64,000 nucleotides of DNA from Ctenosaura bakeri. Lineage: Eukaryota > Chordata > Lepidosauria > Squamata > Iguanidae. Below are positions 22,265-32,910 of this stretch, piece after piece. The notes below the pieces were generated by a model. It ran no database searches. It had not been told where the DNA came from and worked only from the letters and a program-made list of their open reading frames with translations. The stretch is taken from contig CAOLHI010001238.1 of assembly GCA_948474755.1 (NCBI GenBank), positions 248,001 through 312,000 on the forward strand, read 5' to 3'. Within the stretch, counting starts at the first letter, position 1. Each line of letters begins with the position of its first letter. The position numbers were made by a program, and so were the translations under genes.

Positions 22265-22800
22265 GAATAAAGGGGTTTCTAAGGTATGTTGTAAGTAGAA
22301 GCAACAATTAGGGATGTTTTATCATTTGTTATGGATTTTTGAGATTTTTGGAAACAAATCCATAGTCTGATGCAGAAGATTTTGAAGGTTAGCATTCAAT
22401 TGAAAGCTGAATTGTTTTATTGGGGCTGATGGATGACCAAATAGAGAAAAAATATGGAAAGTTATTACGATACATGACAATGGCAGCAAGATTACCTTAT
22501 GCACAAAAATGAAGGGGAAAAAAGCCTACTGTGATTCCAATGAATGAGGACTGGCTGCTGAAACTGATTGACCTAGCTGAAAAGGTCAAATTATCAACAT
22601 TGATTAGAGAAAAATCATTGGTGCTGTTTTTGAAATATTGGGAAATTTTGATTGTCCTTTGGCAGATAAATGAGAATAGCATGTTAATTGTAGGCTATGA
22701 GAATTAATAGGTTTGGTTAAGCTGAAGAGGTACATGAATAACATTTTAGTTGGAGAAGTTATTTTGCATAGTAAAATTTATAATCATCCTTGGAAAGTTG

Positions 22801-25639
22801 GGGGTCAATGCAAATTTCTTTTCTGTTTTCGATTACTTCTTTCTCTCTCTTTTTTGTTTGTCTTCCCACCCTGCTCTTTTGTCTATATTGGCAAGTGTGC
22901 GTGACTGTGTGTGTATCTGAAAGAAACCATCGCTTGAACAAGATCAGTCAGTGGTCAATGAGAGATCTGAATCCAGCCCTCCTCATTCTGTTTATCACAG
23001 CACTAGTTCCTGTGCCAGTGAGTAATGTCTGTTTTCTTCCTGTGATAAGGAAAGCTGCCAACTGAGTTTGAAACACTGGCTATTGGGTGTCACTGTTAAG
23101 GACAATTCATTATGTTTCAAATCCTCTCACCATTCCCATTTACTCTTAAGTTTGTAAATCTTAACAGAATCCTTTCCCACAGAAAGATACGTGGAGTGCT
23201 CTTGAGTAACTGTGCTTTTATACAAGAGAAACATCCAGAATTTTTGTTAGTTCTCACTAATAGAGGCAACATGAAGTACAATGGCTTTGCTGCTTTTGAA
23301 CCATTACAGTAACATACACAAACATCAGTTGTGTGCAGTCAACAACAATTCGTCTAGTGATGAGAACACAAGCCCAAGGCTTAACATTAGTGAACTGATG
23401 GGAGGAAAAGAGCAAATTATGGAGGAGTTTGCCTTATGACTTCTGTTCCCCATCGCTTTCTACAGTAACTTGGAAGAATTTTTGATGAGAGACAAAGTGC
23501 AGTGTATTTATGATGGGCTCTCCCTCCTCTTTTTAAATACAGAAAAGCAGCTGTTTTGAATGATCTTGCTTGGTCCAGGGAGTGCATGGTAACACTGTGA
23601 CATTAAACATGCATGGTTGAAGTTCAGAAAAATAGACAGCATTAGAATGAAATGGGTGGGGAGCTCTATTTGCATTGGCTATAAGGCCAGGCTTGGGTTG
23701 TTGCAACATCCCTTCCGTCCTTGCTTTCTTCTCTATGTACTGATGGAGACATCACTTAGAAGCTATGAGGGGGACAGTCAGTGAGATGCACTGACATGTG
23801 TTTCTGCTTAGGCTTCAGCTGCTTAATAGAATGCAACATTTAGTCATTTTACACAAATTATTTGTGTGATGTTGCAGAAAACAGAACCCATTCATTCCTG
23901 AATTTCTGCGTACCTGCTGAAAATACAGTATACAAATTCATATTCTAATTTTTTTTTCCTTGTGGTTAGATCCATGTTCCAATGAGAGAAGGAGAGAAAG
24001 AGGCTAAAATACATGGGCCCAATAACTGCATTGCAGCTGATTGTTCAACACAGTTTTATGGGATATGCTGAAGAAGGAGTGAATCTCATACAAATATACA
24101 CAAGAAATGATTAAGATCTGCATTGATATTTGATATGATTAATTGGCTGGTGCCTAGCGAAATCATATATAGCATCATTTCTTACCTATCAAGACTGCAC
24201 CACCATTCATGTAGACTGTGTTGCTATGGGCTGAATAAAAATTTTGGACAGGATCCAATGAGGGATTTCCACTGGCAAAATAATAGAACCCAGCAGAATT
24301 GGGAGTGGGTAATCCTGTCTCTATGGTACTCTCATATGCCCCTTAAACTAGTTCTGGAAAACCAGTTTTAGTGTGATTAGAAACCAGTGGTCTAGGGCCA
24401 ATTTTCCAGTAAGATGGAGGGCTGTAGGGGAGAAAGGAGAAGAAAATTCTACTGAGGGATTTGATTTACTTCTCTCTCTTTCTCTCTGCACCTAACTGGA
24501 ACCTCAAACACAGGCAGCTCTAATTCAGATTTAATATTAAAAGAAACCATTACACAAGTTTGAGAATCCCTCCTCCTTTTTTGTGCAATTTTAATACTTC
24601 TGTTATGGTTTCATTACAGTTTCCCATTACATCCAACCTGGAAAACTGTGGCTTTGGCCACTACAAGTTTGTTCATTCCAGCATCTGGTGGGGATGTTTT
24701 CAGCACTTAGCTTTTAAAAATCTACATTTCAATCCCTGGGCACTTTTCAGTTTTTCTGGTACTGATGTGCAGTTCCCATTCCCTTTTTAGTGAGAACTCC
24801 TCCTCTATGACCTAAATTTGAAATAAAGAATTTGAGCTTAACAAACCAATCCACAAAACAAAACAACTTAAAATGTTGTAGAAAGTGAAACCCTTAGGTC
24901 CATACCTTTGCCCTGAAGCAGGGATAAAAGTTCAGTTATTTGAATGCAAAACTGAGGGGTGTGAATTTGTTCATTTTGAGCATTTCCTAGGGCTGCAATG
25001 TGTCTTGGGCCAACCCTAGCTTGATTAAGGTTTCTTAAGGGCTTCCTTGTTCTATCATTGCCATAAAGGAAAACCTTTACAGAAGCCATTTGAACAGAGT
25101 GAAAGTTAATTTTTGAGCACATTTTATCTTTTAAGCAGGTTGTCACTTTAAATCTAATGTACTTTTAATTAAGAAATAGGAAGACAGGTCTGGTCGTGCT
25201 GCAACCTGTTTGTTTTCAGGAGAGCTCCCTGGTAATCTTCTAGTCTAACTCTGAGAAGACATTTCTCCCTAATTTATTTATATATGTGAGGCAAATTCTT
25301 AAGTCCTTTAAATTAAGCTTGTTGCATACTTAAGAATATACATCAGTTTGACAAAGAATTATATGTTCCCAATGACAAGACCCCAAAGGTTCAGCTAAAG
25401 GTTGACTGTGTGCTCAGCTCTTCGGAAAAACCTGTTGGCAGATTGTGGAGATTTAACGTGAGGGTGGGTGGGAGGAATGAACCTTCCATGAGGCTTCTTC
25501 TCTAGTGAAGGGGTTGACACATCCCAGGTTAATTAATCAACTGCCGACTAAAACAATGTGGTGTGGGGTGAAAAAAAGCCCCAGGAAATGAAAGGGCTGG
25601 TTTTGGAATTTCACCATGCTTCAGTTCAGCAGGGCAGGG
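22801..25639. other. Non-coding, nothing firmly recognised
   Basis: Single-copy-looking AT-rich DNA with short pyrimidine-rich runs (22840-22860, 24470-24490). No element ends, repeats or coding frames are recognised. Confidence 0.4.
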
Positions 25640-25830
25640 TGTGTTCTCTTCAGCTTAAATGAAGAAAACATAAATCTCTCTTTGACGGAGAAATGCTATT
25701 GAAAACAAGACCTGAACTGAAATACCAATCTGTATGTTACAGAGATTTCTAGATACAGTTGCAAAACAGCCAAAAAGGCATTTGAATGTAAATAGCATCT
25801 CCGTCCTTTTCACTGCATTTAATTTAAATT
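25640..25830. other. Candidate conserved non-coding element
   Basis: Repeat-free block with TTTAATTTAAATTAAA and similar homeodomain-like words at its right end. Its texture suggests conservation only. Confidence 0.2.
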
Positions 25831-25837
25831 AAAAGAG

Positions 25838-25862
25838 TTTTCTCTCTCTCTCTCTTTTTTTT
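25838..25862. repeat. Short (TC)n / poly(T) tract
   Basis: TCTC units followed by T-run. Confidence 0.85.
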
Positions 25863-25974
25863 TCATCTTAAAGGAAACTATTGAGGTTGATGTAAAATGA
25901 CAGCATATCCTCTAACTGTCCTGATTAATTCTCTGTAGTCTCACTTTTTCAGCAGCTATTAACATTTCCCAGTT

Positions 25975-26275
25975 TCTTTCTCCTCCTCCTATTTCTCCAT
26001 TTGTCCCCAGCTTACTTCAGTTATTGGAAACTAAATTTAAAGTGCAAAAGTCATTTGCATTCAATCAATTAGCAGAGGGGAGAGGAGAGGAAAGGTCAGA
26101 ATCTTGCCCTTCCCTGTTGACTCAGGCAAAAGCAAAATCCTGCAGCTTCTCTTAGGTTTTGTGTTCTTCCTCATTAATAACTTTTTTCCCCGTCCTGACC
26201 ACATTCTTAATGTTTCTTGGCCACCTGTGCCCTGGTTTTCATCTATGAAATGCTGGTCCAACTGCAAGCCATGGT
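25975..26275 (+). repeat. Unclassified dispersed repeat, copy 2
   Basis: Collinear with 12405-12690 over about 290 bases, same strand (GTGCAAAAG, TTCAATCAATTAGCAG, TCAGGCAAAAGCAAA, TTGTGTTCTTCCTC and TTTTCATCTATGAAATG blocks). The TTTTCATCTATGAAATG stretch extends beyond copy 1's best match. No coding frame or boxes. The hAT element at 26309 starts shortly after it. Confidence 0.7.
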
Positions 26276-26300
26276 TTTTGTTTAGATAGATACATATTAG

Positions 26301-26879
26301 GTATAAGGTAGGGGTGTCAAACTCAATTTCTTCTTGGGCCACATCAGCATTATGGTTGCCCCCAAAGGGCCAGTTGTATATGTAAGACTATAAAAATGTA
26401 TTCACTCTTTTATCATATTAAATAATTGCCTCTGCATTCAATTATTACTGGTTTTTAAATTGCCTTCACTCTGCATCAACTTTTCTTTTCTTGGACATTT
26501 TGGGGCTATTTGATTGTAGTTTAGGGTCCCTATACCTCTGTAAAGTGACATAGAATTGGTCAGTATATCCAAACTGTGCCACTTTCTGCTCCCCAGACCC
26601 CTCTGTGCTTCTTTCGTGCTCCAGACCTTCTCTGTTCCTCGTGAGCCCGATCCCCACAGCGAGACTTGGACAGAGGAGCAGTTAGAAGTAGAAGTAGACT
26701 GTGCTGGCTTGCTGGGCCCCTCTTCAGAATACCAGCAGCTGGGTGCCCACAATGTGTCGATCGGGCTCACCAGGTGCGGGGAGCGTTGCAGCTACAGGAG
26801 AAGTGTGAGGGCCACATGAAATGGCCTGGTGGACCAGATTCAGCCCACGGGCCTTGTGTTTGACACATGTGGTATAAAG
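26301..26879. mobile_element. Non-autonomous hAT transposon with target duplication (563 bp)
   Basis: The element body is 26309-26871. The ends are TAGGGGTGTCAAACTC and, in reverse complement, CACATGTGTCAAACAC, matching the CAGGGGTGTCAAACTC-type termini of hAT elements. It is flanked by an 8-bp duplication GTATAAGG (26301-26308) and GTATAAAG (26872-26879), one mismatch, the length hAT transposase makes. Interior blocks such as GGGCCACATC and CCCACGGGCC repeat in inverted order near the two ends. The open frames inside (about 26438-26863) do not look like transposase. Confidence 0.85.
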
Positions 26880-27612
26880 GATTTAGTTGGAAAAAAAACA
26901 ATTAAGACATTGCACATACAAGTATATGCACACTTCTTCTGGAATGAACCTTATCTATTTCTTTTGCATCAGTAGTTCACAATCATTGATCCACCAAAAC
27001 CTCTGGATCCCAGTTCTTGGAGTCCTTGACAATTGGCCAACTTAGCTGAGGCTTCTAGGAGTTGATGTTCATCTTCTTGTTTTGAACCAGTTGTCCATCC
27101 ACTCACCCATATATGCAGCCTCTGCTTCCACATGTGATGTTCTCAAGATGTGTTGCTGTAAACTCTCTATTACACTATCTGTTGAGTGATGGATCTTGCA
27201 GCTCAGCATATCTCAGAAGTACCAGGTTGGGAAAGGTTGCTATATGCATTCACTGCACAGCTTTTATATAAGCTTGCCCATGGTTATTGAGTGAGAAGGT
27301 ACCCAAGAGATTCAGGCACACCTGGAGCTTTCCTGGACCTCTACAGGTCAGCAGACTTATCAGCTGCTGAGCACCTTAAATGAAGAGTTTTGGCCTTCAG
27401 AGCTCAAAATTAAATCAGCAAATGGTGAGGAAAATTCATATTTTAATATGATGACATGCTATTTTTCTGCTGTTTCTATCTTGTATTGTCTGTCTGTATT
27501 ATCTGCTATGATCCTTCAGAGGTGGGTGGCAGCAGATGCTGTAGAATCTCAGTAAATATCAAAGTAGCACACTTTGCATATACAGCACACCCTTTATCAG
27601 ATGCTCTAGTAT
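26880..27612. other. Non-coding with possible decayed MITE at 26969-27080
   Basis: CCTCTGGATCCCAGTTCTTGG and GCTTCTAGGAGTTGATGTTC look like very decayed hAT-type MITE arms. Nothing else is recognised. Confidence 0.3.
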
Positions 27613-27752
27613 AGCCTTTTTCAACCCAGTGCCCTCTAGATGTTCTGGACTTCAACAGCCATAATCCCACATCACTGACTCTTTCAAGTGAGGCTGATGG
27701 GAGTTGCATTCCAAAACAGCTAATGGGTGCCAGGCTGGGGAAGGTTGAGATG
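27613..27752 (+). mobile_element. hAT-Charlie-like palindromic MITE
   Basis: The left end CCTTTTTCAACCCAGTGCCC with CTCTAGATGTTCTGGACTTC, and the right end GGAGTTGCATTCCAAAACAG then GGCTGGGGAAGGTTGAGA, are inverted copies around a GGCTGATGGGA centre. It is the same family as 4936-5072. No transposase. Confidence 0.75.
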
Positions 27753-27959
27753 TTCTTTCCCACAACGCATCCACCTAAGGCTGCAGTGCTAAAGAAACTT
27801 ACAAAAGAGCAGATCCCACAGAATTCAGTGAGATTTAATGCTGTACAAGTCTGATTTTCCACCTAAAGACAAAACTTTTCCTGGATAATACTGAGCAAAC
27901 AAATTAAATTGCATTGGTTAATGTCTGGGCTGAAACTGAGCTTGGCAATGTTATTTCAG

Positions 27960-28065
27960 TACACTATGTTTTTCTGAATCCCCAGTGACCTTGCTGGATG
28001 GGAAATTCTAGGAGTTGCGGTCTGAAAAAAAGATAATGTTTCCAAACTCTGCTCTGAAACACTCT
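27960..28065 (+). repeat. Dispersed repeat, 'gggagttgtagtcc' type
   Basis: TGAATCCCCAGTGACCTTGC, TAGGAGTTGCGGTCTG and TTTCCAAACTCTGCTCTG blocks match the copies at 10488 and 34055. It is probably one end of a hAT-type MITE. Confidence 0.5.
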
Positions 28066-29798
28066 TTCTTTGAGAAATTATCAGCAAAATAGGCTAATCT
28101 CTAATCCAAAAAATGGCTGGAGGTGGGGATCTAACATCCTCTTGACCCACCCCATTGTAAAGTAGAATGACACAGAAGTGGAAGCTTGTGTATACATTTC
28201 TGGGAATGCTGATTTGGTTACAGTTTCTAGATGCACATGTACCTGTCTGTTTGAAGATACATCATGTACACACAGAGGTTAACTTCCACATTATACTTGT
28301 TTGTTGTGGAAATGCTTGTGCAATGCTGTAATGTATACAGCTGGCCTAATCAGTGTCAGTTTCTTTGGATTATGACTTTTGTCATGTGGATGTGATCAGA
28401 TTTATGTTGAAGAGGTGTGACAGCAAAGCTCCGGGGACCTTCTCAGCCTACTCACCTCTGAATCACATCTGACCATTCCCACATTACAAAGATGTCTGTC
28501 TGTGGCTGTTTCCACTCAAAACAGGAGTGGGGAAAGGCAACGTCAGAAACAGCCCTTGATTTCAGAGAGATGCAAACCTTGCACAAATTGGATTTGGCCG
28601 TTCACTGATTAGTGCCATCATTGGCATGTTTTCATGTTTAAAATATTTTGGTAGCCTGTTTTCCATCCATACAGTACACAGTACTGTGTTTTCACCTGTA
28701 GGTGATGCTAGCAAATTACATACTTTGTTTCACTGTAGAAGAATAATTGGCTCATTCTATATTTTCACTAACTAGTGGCACTAGCCATTTCTAAGGTTGT
28801 TAAGATATCTTTGTTTCAAAATAGTTTCAGATTTTTGCTAGAGGCAGTGGGCCTTGCTTCCATCATTAGGGCTAACAAGCTGCCACCCAAAAACTCACTA
28901 CCTGCGTCTCCACCCCCTAAAGGATAGCCTTAGTCATATATGCAATTATACCCTGTGCTCAATGCACTTAAAGGCAAGGGCAGTTTACAGTTCTCTCGTG
29001 GCAAAATTAATATATTACCGGACTGCATGCGCCTATGTTTTCATTCTTCTTTATTCTGAATAAAGCTAAAGAACATTGCAATAATAAGATCAGATTTATG
29101 AAAGACGCCCTGGCTTAGCAACATGCAAACATAAAAAATAATTAAGTACAGCATAGCAGAGAGGTATGCAACCGAATGCTGTGGGCATTAATATAATTAA
29201 TTGGAACACCAACCACCCCCCACCCCCCGCCCAAAGCCCTTGCTTCACTATGCTATATTTATGGAAGTGTCTGAGAATGAAGGTCTGTGTGGTGTTTTAC
29301 AGGGAAGCCTATGAAAGAAAGTGGTTGTCCGTGGCCACTGCTTCTTGTGTGGCTTTTCAGGAGGACTGGCCCGATTTCAGTCTGGCATTAAATAGAGAGG
29401 CAATGGGTGCAAGGAGAATACTCTCAGTATGGAAGAACAGTTAAAACCATGATGGCAAAATGATACCAATGATGTTAATAGTGCTTCAGAATTACCACAA
29501 ACCTTTTCACAGTGAAATAAAAAGGAGGGGGTCATTTCTATGCCATGATATATTTAATCTAGCTGTATAGGCACTTCTTTCTCTTCAGTGAATTCTGAAA
29601 GCTGTATTTCTGGGTACAGGGTTACCCATGTATAAAATATTAGGGAAGTTCACACCATCTCTCATGTGTCAAAACAATGTGGGTGGGGAGAGTTCTCTAC
29701 ATGGTCACATAGCCCAGCTTCTTCCCTTGTTGTTGATGAGTACCATGTAGGGATGTATTATATTGCATTCCCATAGTAAGGAATGATTTATATTTTTT

Positions 29799-29800
<2 letters not shown>
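28066..29800. other. Non-coding, nothing recognised
   Basis: No elements or genes recognised. The block 28960-29130 is repeat-free and could be conserved, but this is untested. Confidence 0.4.

Positions 29801-29850
<50 letters not shown>
29801..29850. repeat. (GATA)12 microsatellite
   Basis: Uninterrupted AGAT units over 50 bases. The minus-strand frame encoding SIYLSIYL repeats is an artefact. Confidence 0.97.
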
Positions 29851-29872
29851 TTTGTCTTCCTTGCTGTACAAA

Positions 29873-30165
29873 GATCCTCAAAAACTGCAGTTTTGGGGGA
29901 TTATTTGGACTTTTAGATTTGTCCCATGATAAAACCATATGTACAGGGGGCAGGGGTTGCACAGCAAGTGGCATGTTCTGTGCAAAAAACCCATGCTTTT
30001 CTATTCAGCAATGTTATTTTCTGCATGCAGGAAGTTTTCTGCACAAAGAATGGCATGTTTTGTGCAATAAAACCACATGTATATTTTTCCATAAAGAATG
30101 GATCCCAAACTGTGAAAATTCTCATGTGTCCAGGATTTTCCTCATCAGGATTCCTCAAACTTGAG
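29873..30165 (-). repeat. Fold-back element, same family as 14180-14600
   Basis: Read on the minus strand the right part has CACAGTTTGGGATCCATTC, TTTATGGAAAAATATACATG, GTGGTTTTATTGCACAAAAC and TTTGTGCAGAAAACTTCC, closely parallel to the left arm at 14185-14330. The left part (29920-30000) carries an inverted, more decayed version (TATGTAC, GTTCTGTGCAAAAAACCCAT). The plus-strand 138-codon frame at 29926-30342 runs through it and is not a gene. Confidence 0.6.
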
Positions 30166-30845
30166 AAACTTGTTTTTCATCTGCTATACAAATATTTTCA
30201 AATACTCTTTCCATCCCAAGTTTTGTGCCACAGACCCCAAACCAATATCCATGACAGAAGTGCTTTCCGACCACCTGCGCATTTGGCCGGCATGGGAAAG
30301 AGCTGTCTGCACTTATGTAACACCCTTTCCCATACTTGCTGAATGTGTGGAGTGGAGGGAAGTCTTGCTCCTTCAAGCAGTGGCACTGGATGGACTCAGA
30401 ATGATCAAGGTGATGGCTGGTCATGGCATAGATCCATGACCATCTTTGCACTCTTTTAACTTCAGGTAGGGCTATTTTAATCTTCCTGTAAATGGGACAG
30501 TTAGCTATGTATGACCCAGGAGAGGCCTCACATTCCCATATTGAACTGACCTACTTAGCCTTTACAGGAGGGGTTCTTGGGTCTTGTCAGAACCATCATC
30601 TCCACTTGCAAATGACCACTTCATCTTACCCCATACCCCACATTATACAGTGATCAGAACAAGGTTTTCAGTTGCCTGATGGTAAATATAGTACACAAAC
30701 AGTACATAAGTTTTGGTACACAAGTCTAGAAACAGAGCATAACTGGTACTCGTGCCATATGGATAAGCTGGGTGATGTTATTGATATGTTTTGAACCTGA
30801 TATTTTGCAAAGTAGGTCACCATCTACTAGAGGCATAAAGAATGT
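30166..30845. other. Non-coding, nothing recognised
   Basis: Overlapping open frames on both strands at 30155-30451 give no recognisable domain. Confidence 0.35.
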
Positions 30846-31062
30846 GGATATGTGCCTTCCAGTTGCCTGTTGATCTATGGCAATCTCATGAATTTCATAA
30901 GGTTTTCTTAGGCAAAGTATTTGGGATGAGAGCTTGCAGTTGTCTTCTTCTGAAATGCAGCCCACAGCACCTGATTTTCTTTCACAGTTCCTCATTCAAG
31001 TATGGACCAGGCCTGATCTGCTAAGCTTCTGAGACCAGACTGTATCTAGTTAGGCCTATGTG
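30846..31062 (-). mobile_element. 5S-Sauria-type SINE
   Basis: Minus-oriented. The tail comes first on the plus strand (GTGCCTTCCAGTTGCCTGTT, CTCATGAATTTCATAAGG, TTTTCTTAGGCAAAG), then the junction GAAATGCAGCCCACAGCACC, then the reversed 5S part (GACCAGGCCTGATCTGCTAA, GCTTCTGAGACCAG). About 30 bases in the 5S middle are disrupted. It is the third copy in the window with this design. Confidence 0.85.
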
Positions 31063-31072
31063 TGAAGAACAT

Positions 31073-31300
31073 TTTCAGTTTTTCCTCATCCTTGAGGAGA
31101 AAATGTGTCTCAACACATAGGGGGGAAAAAAAGACTTTTCACACTTGAGAACTTGTTGTGATAATTTCATTTCCACAAAGTCCTTGGGATTTATACAAAG
31201 CACAATTTGTGTCAAGAGAATAGTATATTCTGTACAAAATTCTCTCTCTCTTTTTTTTTTTTTGGCCAAGACCCTTTCTGCACAACAACCAGTGGATTTT
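31073..31300 (-). repeat. Possible decayed fold-back element copy
   Basis: TATACAAAGCACAATTTGTG, TATATTCTGTACAAAATTC and TTTCTGCACAACAACC blocks recall the 14180 and 29873 elements, but they are weaker and the arms cannot be traced. Confidence 0.3.
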
Positions 31301-31829
31301 AACAATGACATTGACAACTGCCAGAAAAAATCCTAAAATCTTGCCCCATAGGAAAAGAACTTTTGAACTTTTTCATTCAAGAATGAAATGTGAAAATTTG
31401 CATTATTATTCTTTAGTGTTTGTTTGTATGTACATGATAAATTTTATATAGATTGCTTTTATTTGATATCATTTGGTGTTTTATTCAGTAAATTTTATCT
31501 GCTTACTTACTTACCACCTATACATTGCATCTTTGGATTATGCAGATTTTTTTTTAAGAGAACAGATCTCCCACAAGAAAATTTTATGGGAAAGCTCAGC
31601 TATCAAAATAAGTGGATGGATAAATAGAGAGACTGTAAGGATGACTGAGAATTTTGTTCAGTTTGTGGCTTGAGAAGAAAGTTCCAAGATTTGCAGACTT
31701 CCTCCCTGACTGTAGAAGGAAGTGAATCTAATAGCTTTGCCTGTCCCTGAAGTGGTATCAAGAAGTGCCCAAATATGGCATAAGTACATTTGTTTTCATT
31801 AATCTGTGGCAGGGTGGAGACTGTGTAGC
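31301..31829. other. Non-coding, nothing recognised
   Basis: AT-rich sequence. Confidence 0.4.
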
Positions 31830-31910
31830 TTTTGAGATGTTGCTGAACTGCAGCTCCCATCAGCCTTAGCCAACGTAGCTACTGGCATCTGGAGTGTTCC
31901 CTAAGCCTCA
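31830..31910 (+). mobile_element. hAT-type MITE fragment
   Basis: GAGATGTTGCTGAACTGCAG and CTCCCATCAGCCTTAGCC then GGCATCTGGAGTGTTCCC match arms of the MITE family at 27613 and 41590. Confidence 0.55.
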
Positions 31911-32604
31911 GTGTATGGGTTGATCTTGCTTGAGTAATACTGTTCAAAGAAAGATTTCATATTTGTAGAAGTAAGTGTTTTGATGATTTTAAAAATATCT
32001 GCTTCTTGATTATTTTAACATATTTAATTATATTTGTGTTAAATTGTATTGCCCCTTCATAAACAAAAAGGTGAAATAGCAACGCTCCAGATAGCGGAAT
32101 AACATTTTAAATGCAAACTTAAAAACACAAAGTTTATTGTACATGCTTTAAACGCACCCACATTTCTTCACCAGACAAAGATGCCCCCTCCCAAAAAATG
32201 AAAAGGAAGGAAGGAAGGAAGGATATGCAGAGGAGGAGCCAGGGAAGCAAAGTGACAATTTTGAAGAGAAGTGAGGTGATATAGTCTGCATATGATTTGG
32301 AGAGGGTAACGTCATATACTTCACCTTCCTTGCATGCTTTTTCACCACGTTTGCCTGAAGAGAAAAGAGGTATATTCCCAAAGATTGCAAAAAGAATTGT
32401 GTGCCTTTTTGATTGGCCCAGTCAAAGTACAATATTTGTAATTTGTTTTTCAGTCAACCTGAAGTGCCTACATGTTTTTGATAACTCTAACATGTTGTAT
32501 TCTGAAATCAGAATCTTGTGTCTCTGTGTTTTTTACATACAGGTTCCTGGTAAAGGTGAGTAGATTTCTCTTCCTTACTTTAATGTAGGCTTCTGTATTT
32601 TGCT
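31911..32604. other. Non-coding, with a short (GGAA)n tract at 32206-32222
   Basis: No other recognisable feature apart from the splice-site pair described at 32543-32555. Confidence 0.4.
32543..32555 (+). other. Candidate 13-nt microexon (splice-site pair)
   Basis: A T-rich tract ending TTTTTTACATACAG is followed by 13 bases (GTTCCTGGTAAAG) and then GTGAGTAG, close to the donor consensus. Both sites are good matches to vertebrate splice signals. With no flanking gene visible this may be chance, and 13 nt would shift a reading frame. Confidence 0.15.
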
Positions 32605-32910
32605 GCATTCTTTGCCCTTTTTATCTCTACAACAACCCTGTGATGATGATAAAGATAATAGTTCTCAGCCTTTAAGCTCCTGGATGTTATTGAGCTACAG
32701 CTCCCAGAATCTTTTGCCATTGGCCATGCTGGCAGAGGCTTCTAGAAAATGAAGTCTAACAATATGTGGGCACTCAAGTTGTGGAACCACAGACTTAGGC
32801 TAAAAGAGTAATGAGCTCAAGTTCATTCAGTGAGTTTTCTGCCTGAGTAGGGATTCAAACCAGAGTTTCCCCAGTCTAAGCCTGGCACTCTTGCCTTGAC
32901 ACCATCATGT
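32605..32910 (-). mobile_element. tRNA-derived (MIR-like) SINE split by a MITE
   Basis: The left part has TCTCTACAACAACCCTGTGA. The right part has GTTCATTCAGTGAGTTTTC, GGGATTCAAACCAGAGTTTCC (B box in reverse, GATTCAAACC) and CTAAGCCTGGCACTC. Together these give the usual order of a minus-strand lizard tRNA SINE. They are separated by the MITE at 32655-32795, so the MITE is the younger insertion. Confidence 0.65.
32655..32795 (+). mobile_element. hAT-Charlie-like MITE inside a SINE
   Basis: The left end TAGTTCTCAGCCTTTAAGC, with a right end that reads GTGGTTCCACAACTTGAG in reverse complement. The internal arms are GCTACAGCTCCCAGAATC and, reversed, TTAGACTTCATTTTCTAG. The ends fit the GTGGTTCTCAACCT-type hAT terminus. 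No clear 8-bp duplication is visible. Confidence 0.65.

Larger units (their letters stand above)
19258..22700 (+). pseudogene. L1 ORF2p remnant (endonuclease and reverse transcriptase)
   Basis: The start ATG at 19258 is followed by MDLKCITWNKRGLN, the L1 endonuclease N-terminus. The catalytic CLQET box reads CLQQT (about 19360), losing the glutamate. After the endonuclease middle (LIDSWRLKW near 19790), the frame jumps to NYRPISLLNNDYKI (about 19835), a reverse-transcriptase motif, so the rest of the endonuclease including its SDH box is deleted. A second jump near 20040 removes the catalytic YADD region. The thumb and C-terminal regions follow from 20068, interrupted by the LTR and the nested L1. 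The gene is completely dead. Confidence 0.8.
18160..22800 (+). mobile_element. Old L1 LINE with three nested insertions
   Basis: A plus-strand L1 can be followed through ORF1 remnants (18160-19085), the start of ORF2 endonuclease (ATG at 19258), reverse-transcriptase fragments, and the ORF2 C-terminus (to about 22700). Many stops and frameshifts show it is old. It is interrupted by an LTR at 18432-18834, an LTR at 20223-20618 and another L1 at 21621-22248. Each is bordered by a target-site duplication, and the L1 reading resumes across each insertion. Two internal deletions within ORF2 are separate from the insertions. The 3' boundary is uncertain. Confidence 0.85.

Noticed and set aside
26438..26863. 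Overlapping frames of 60-110 codons inside the hAT element
   Set aside because: No hAT transposase motifs; the element is non-autonomous.
29926..30342. 138-codon plus-strand frame
   Set aside because: Runs through a fold-back element; the peptide is not recognisable.
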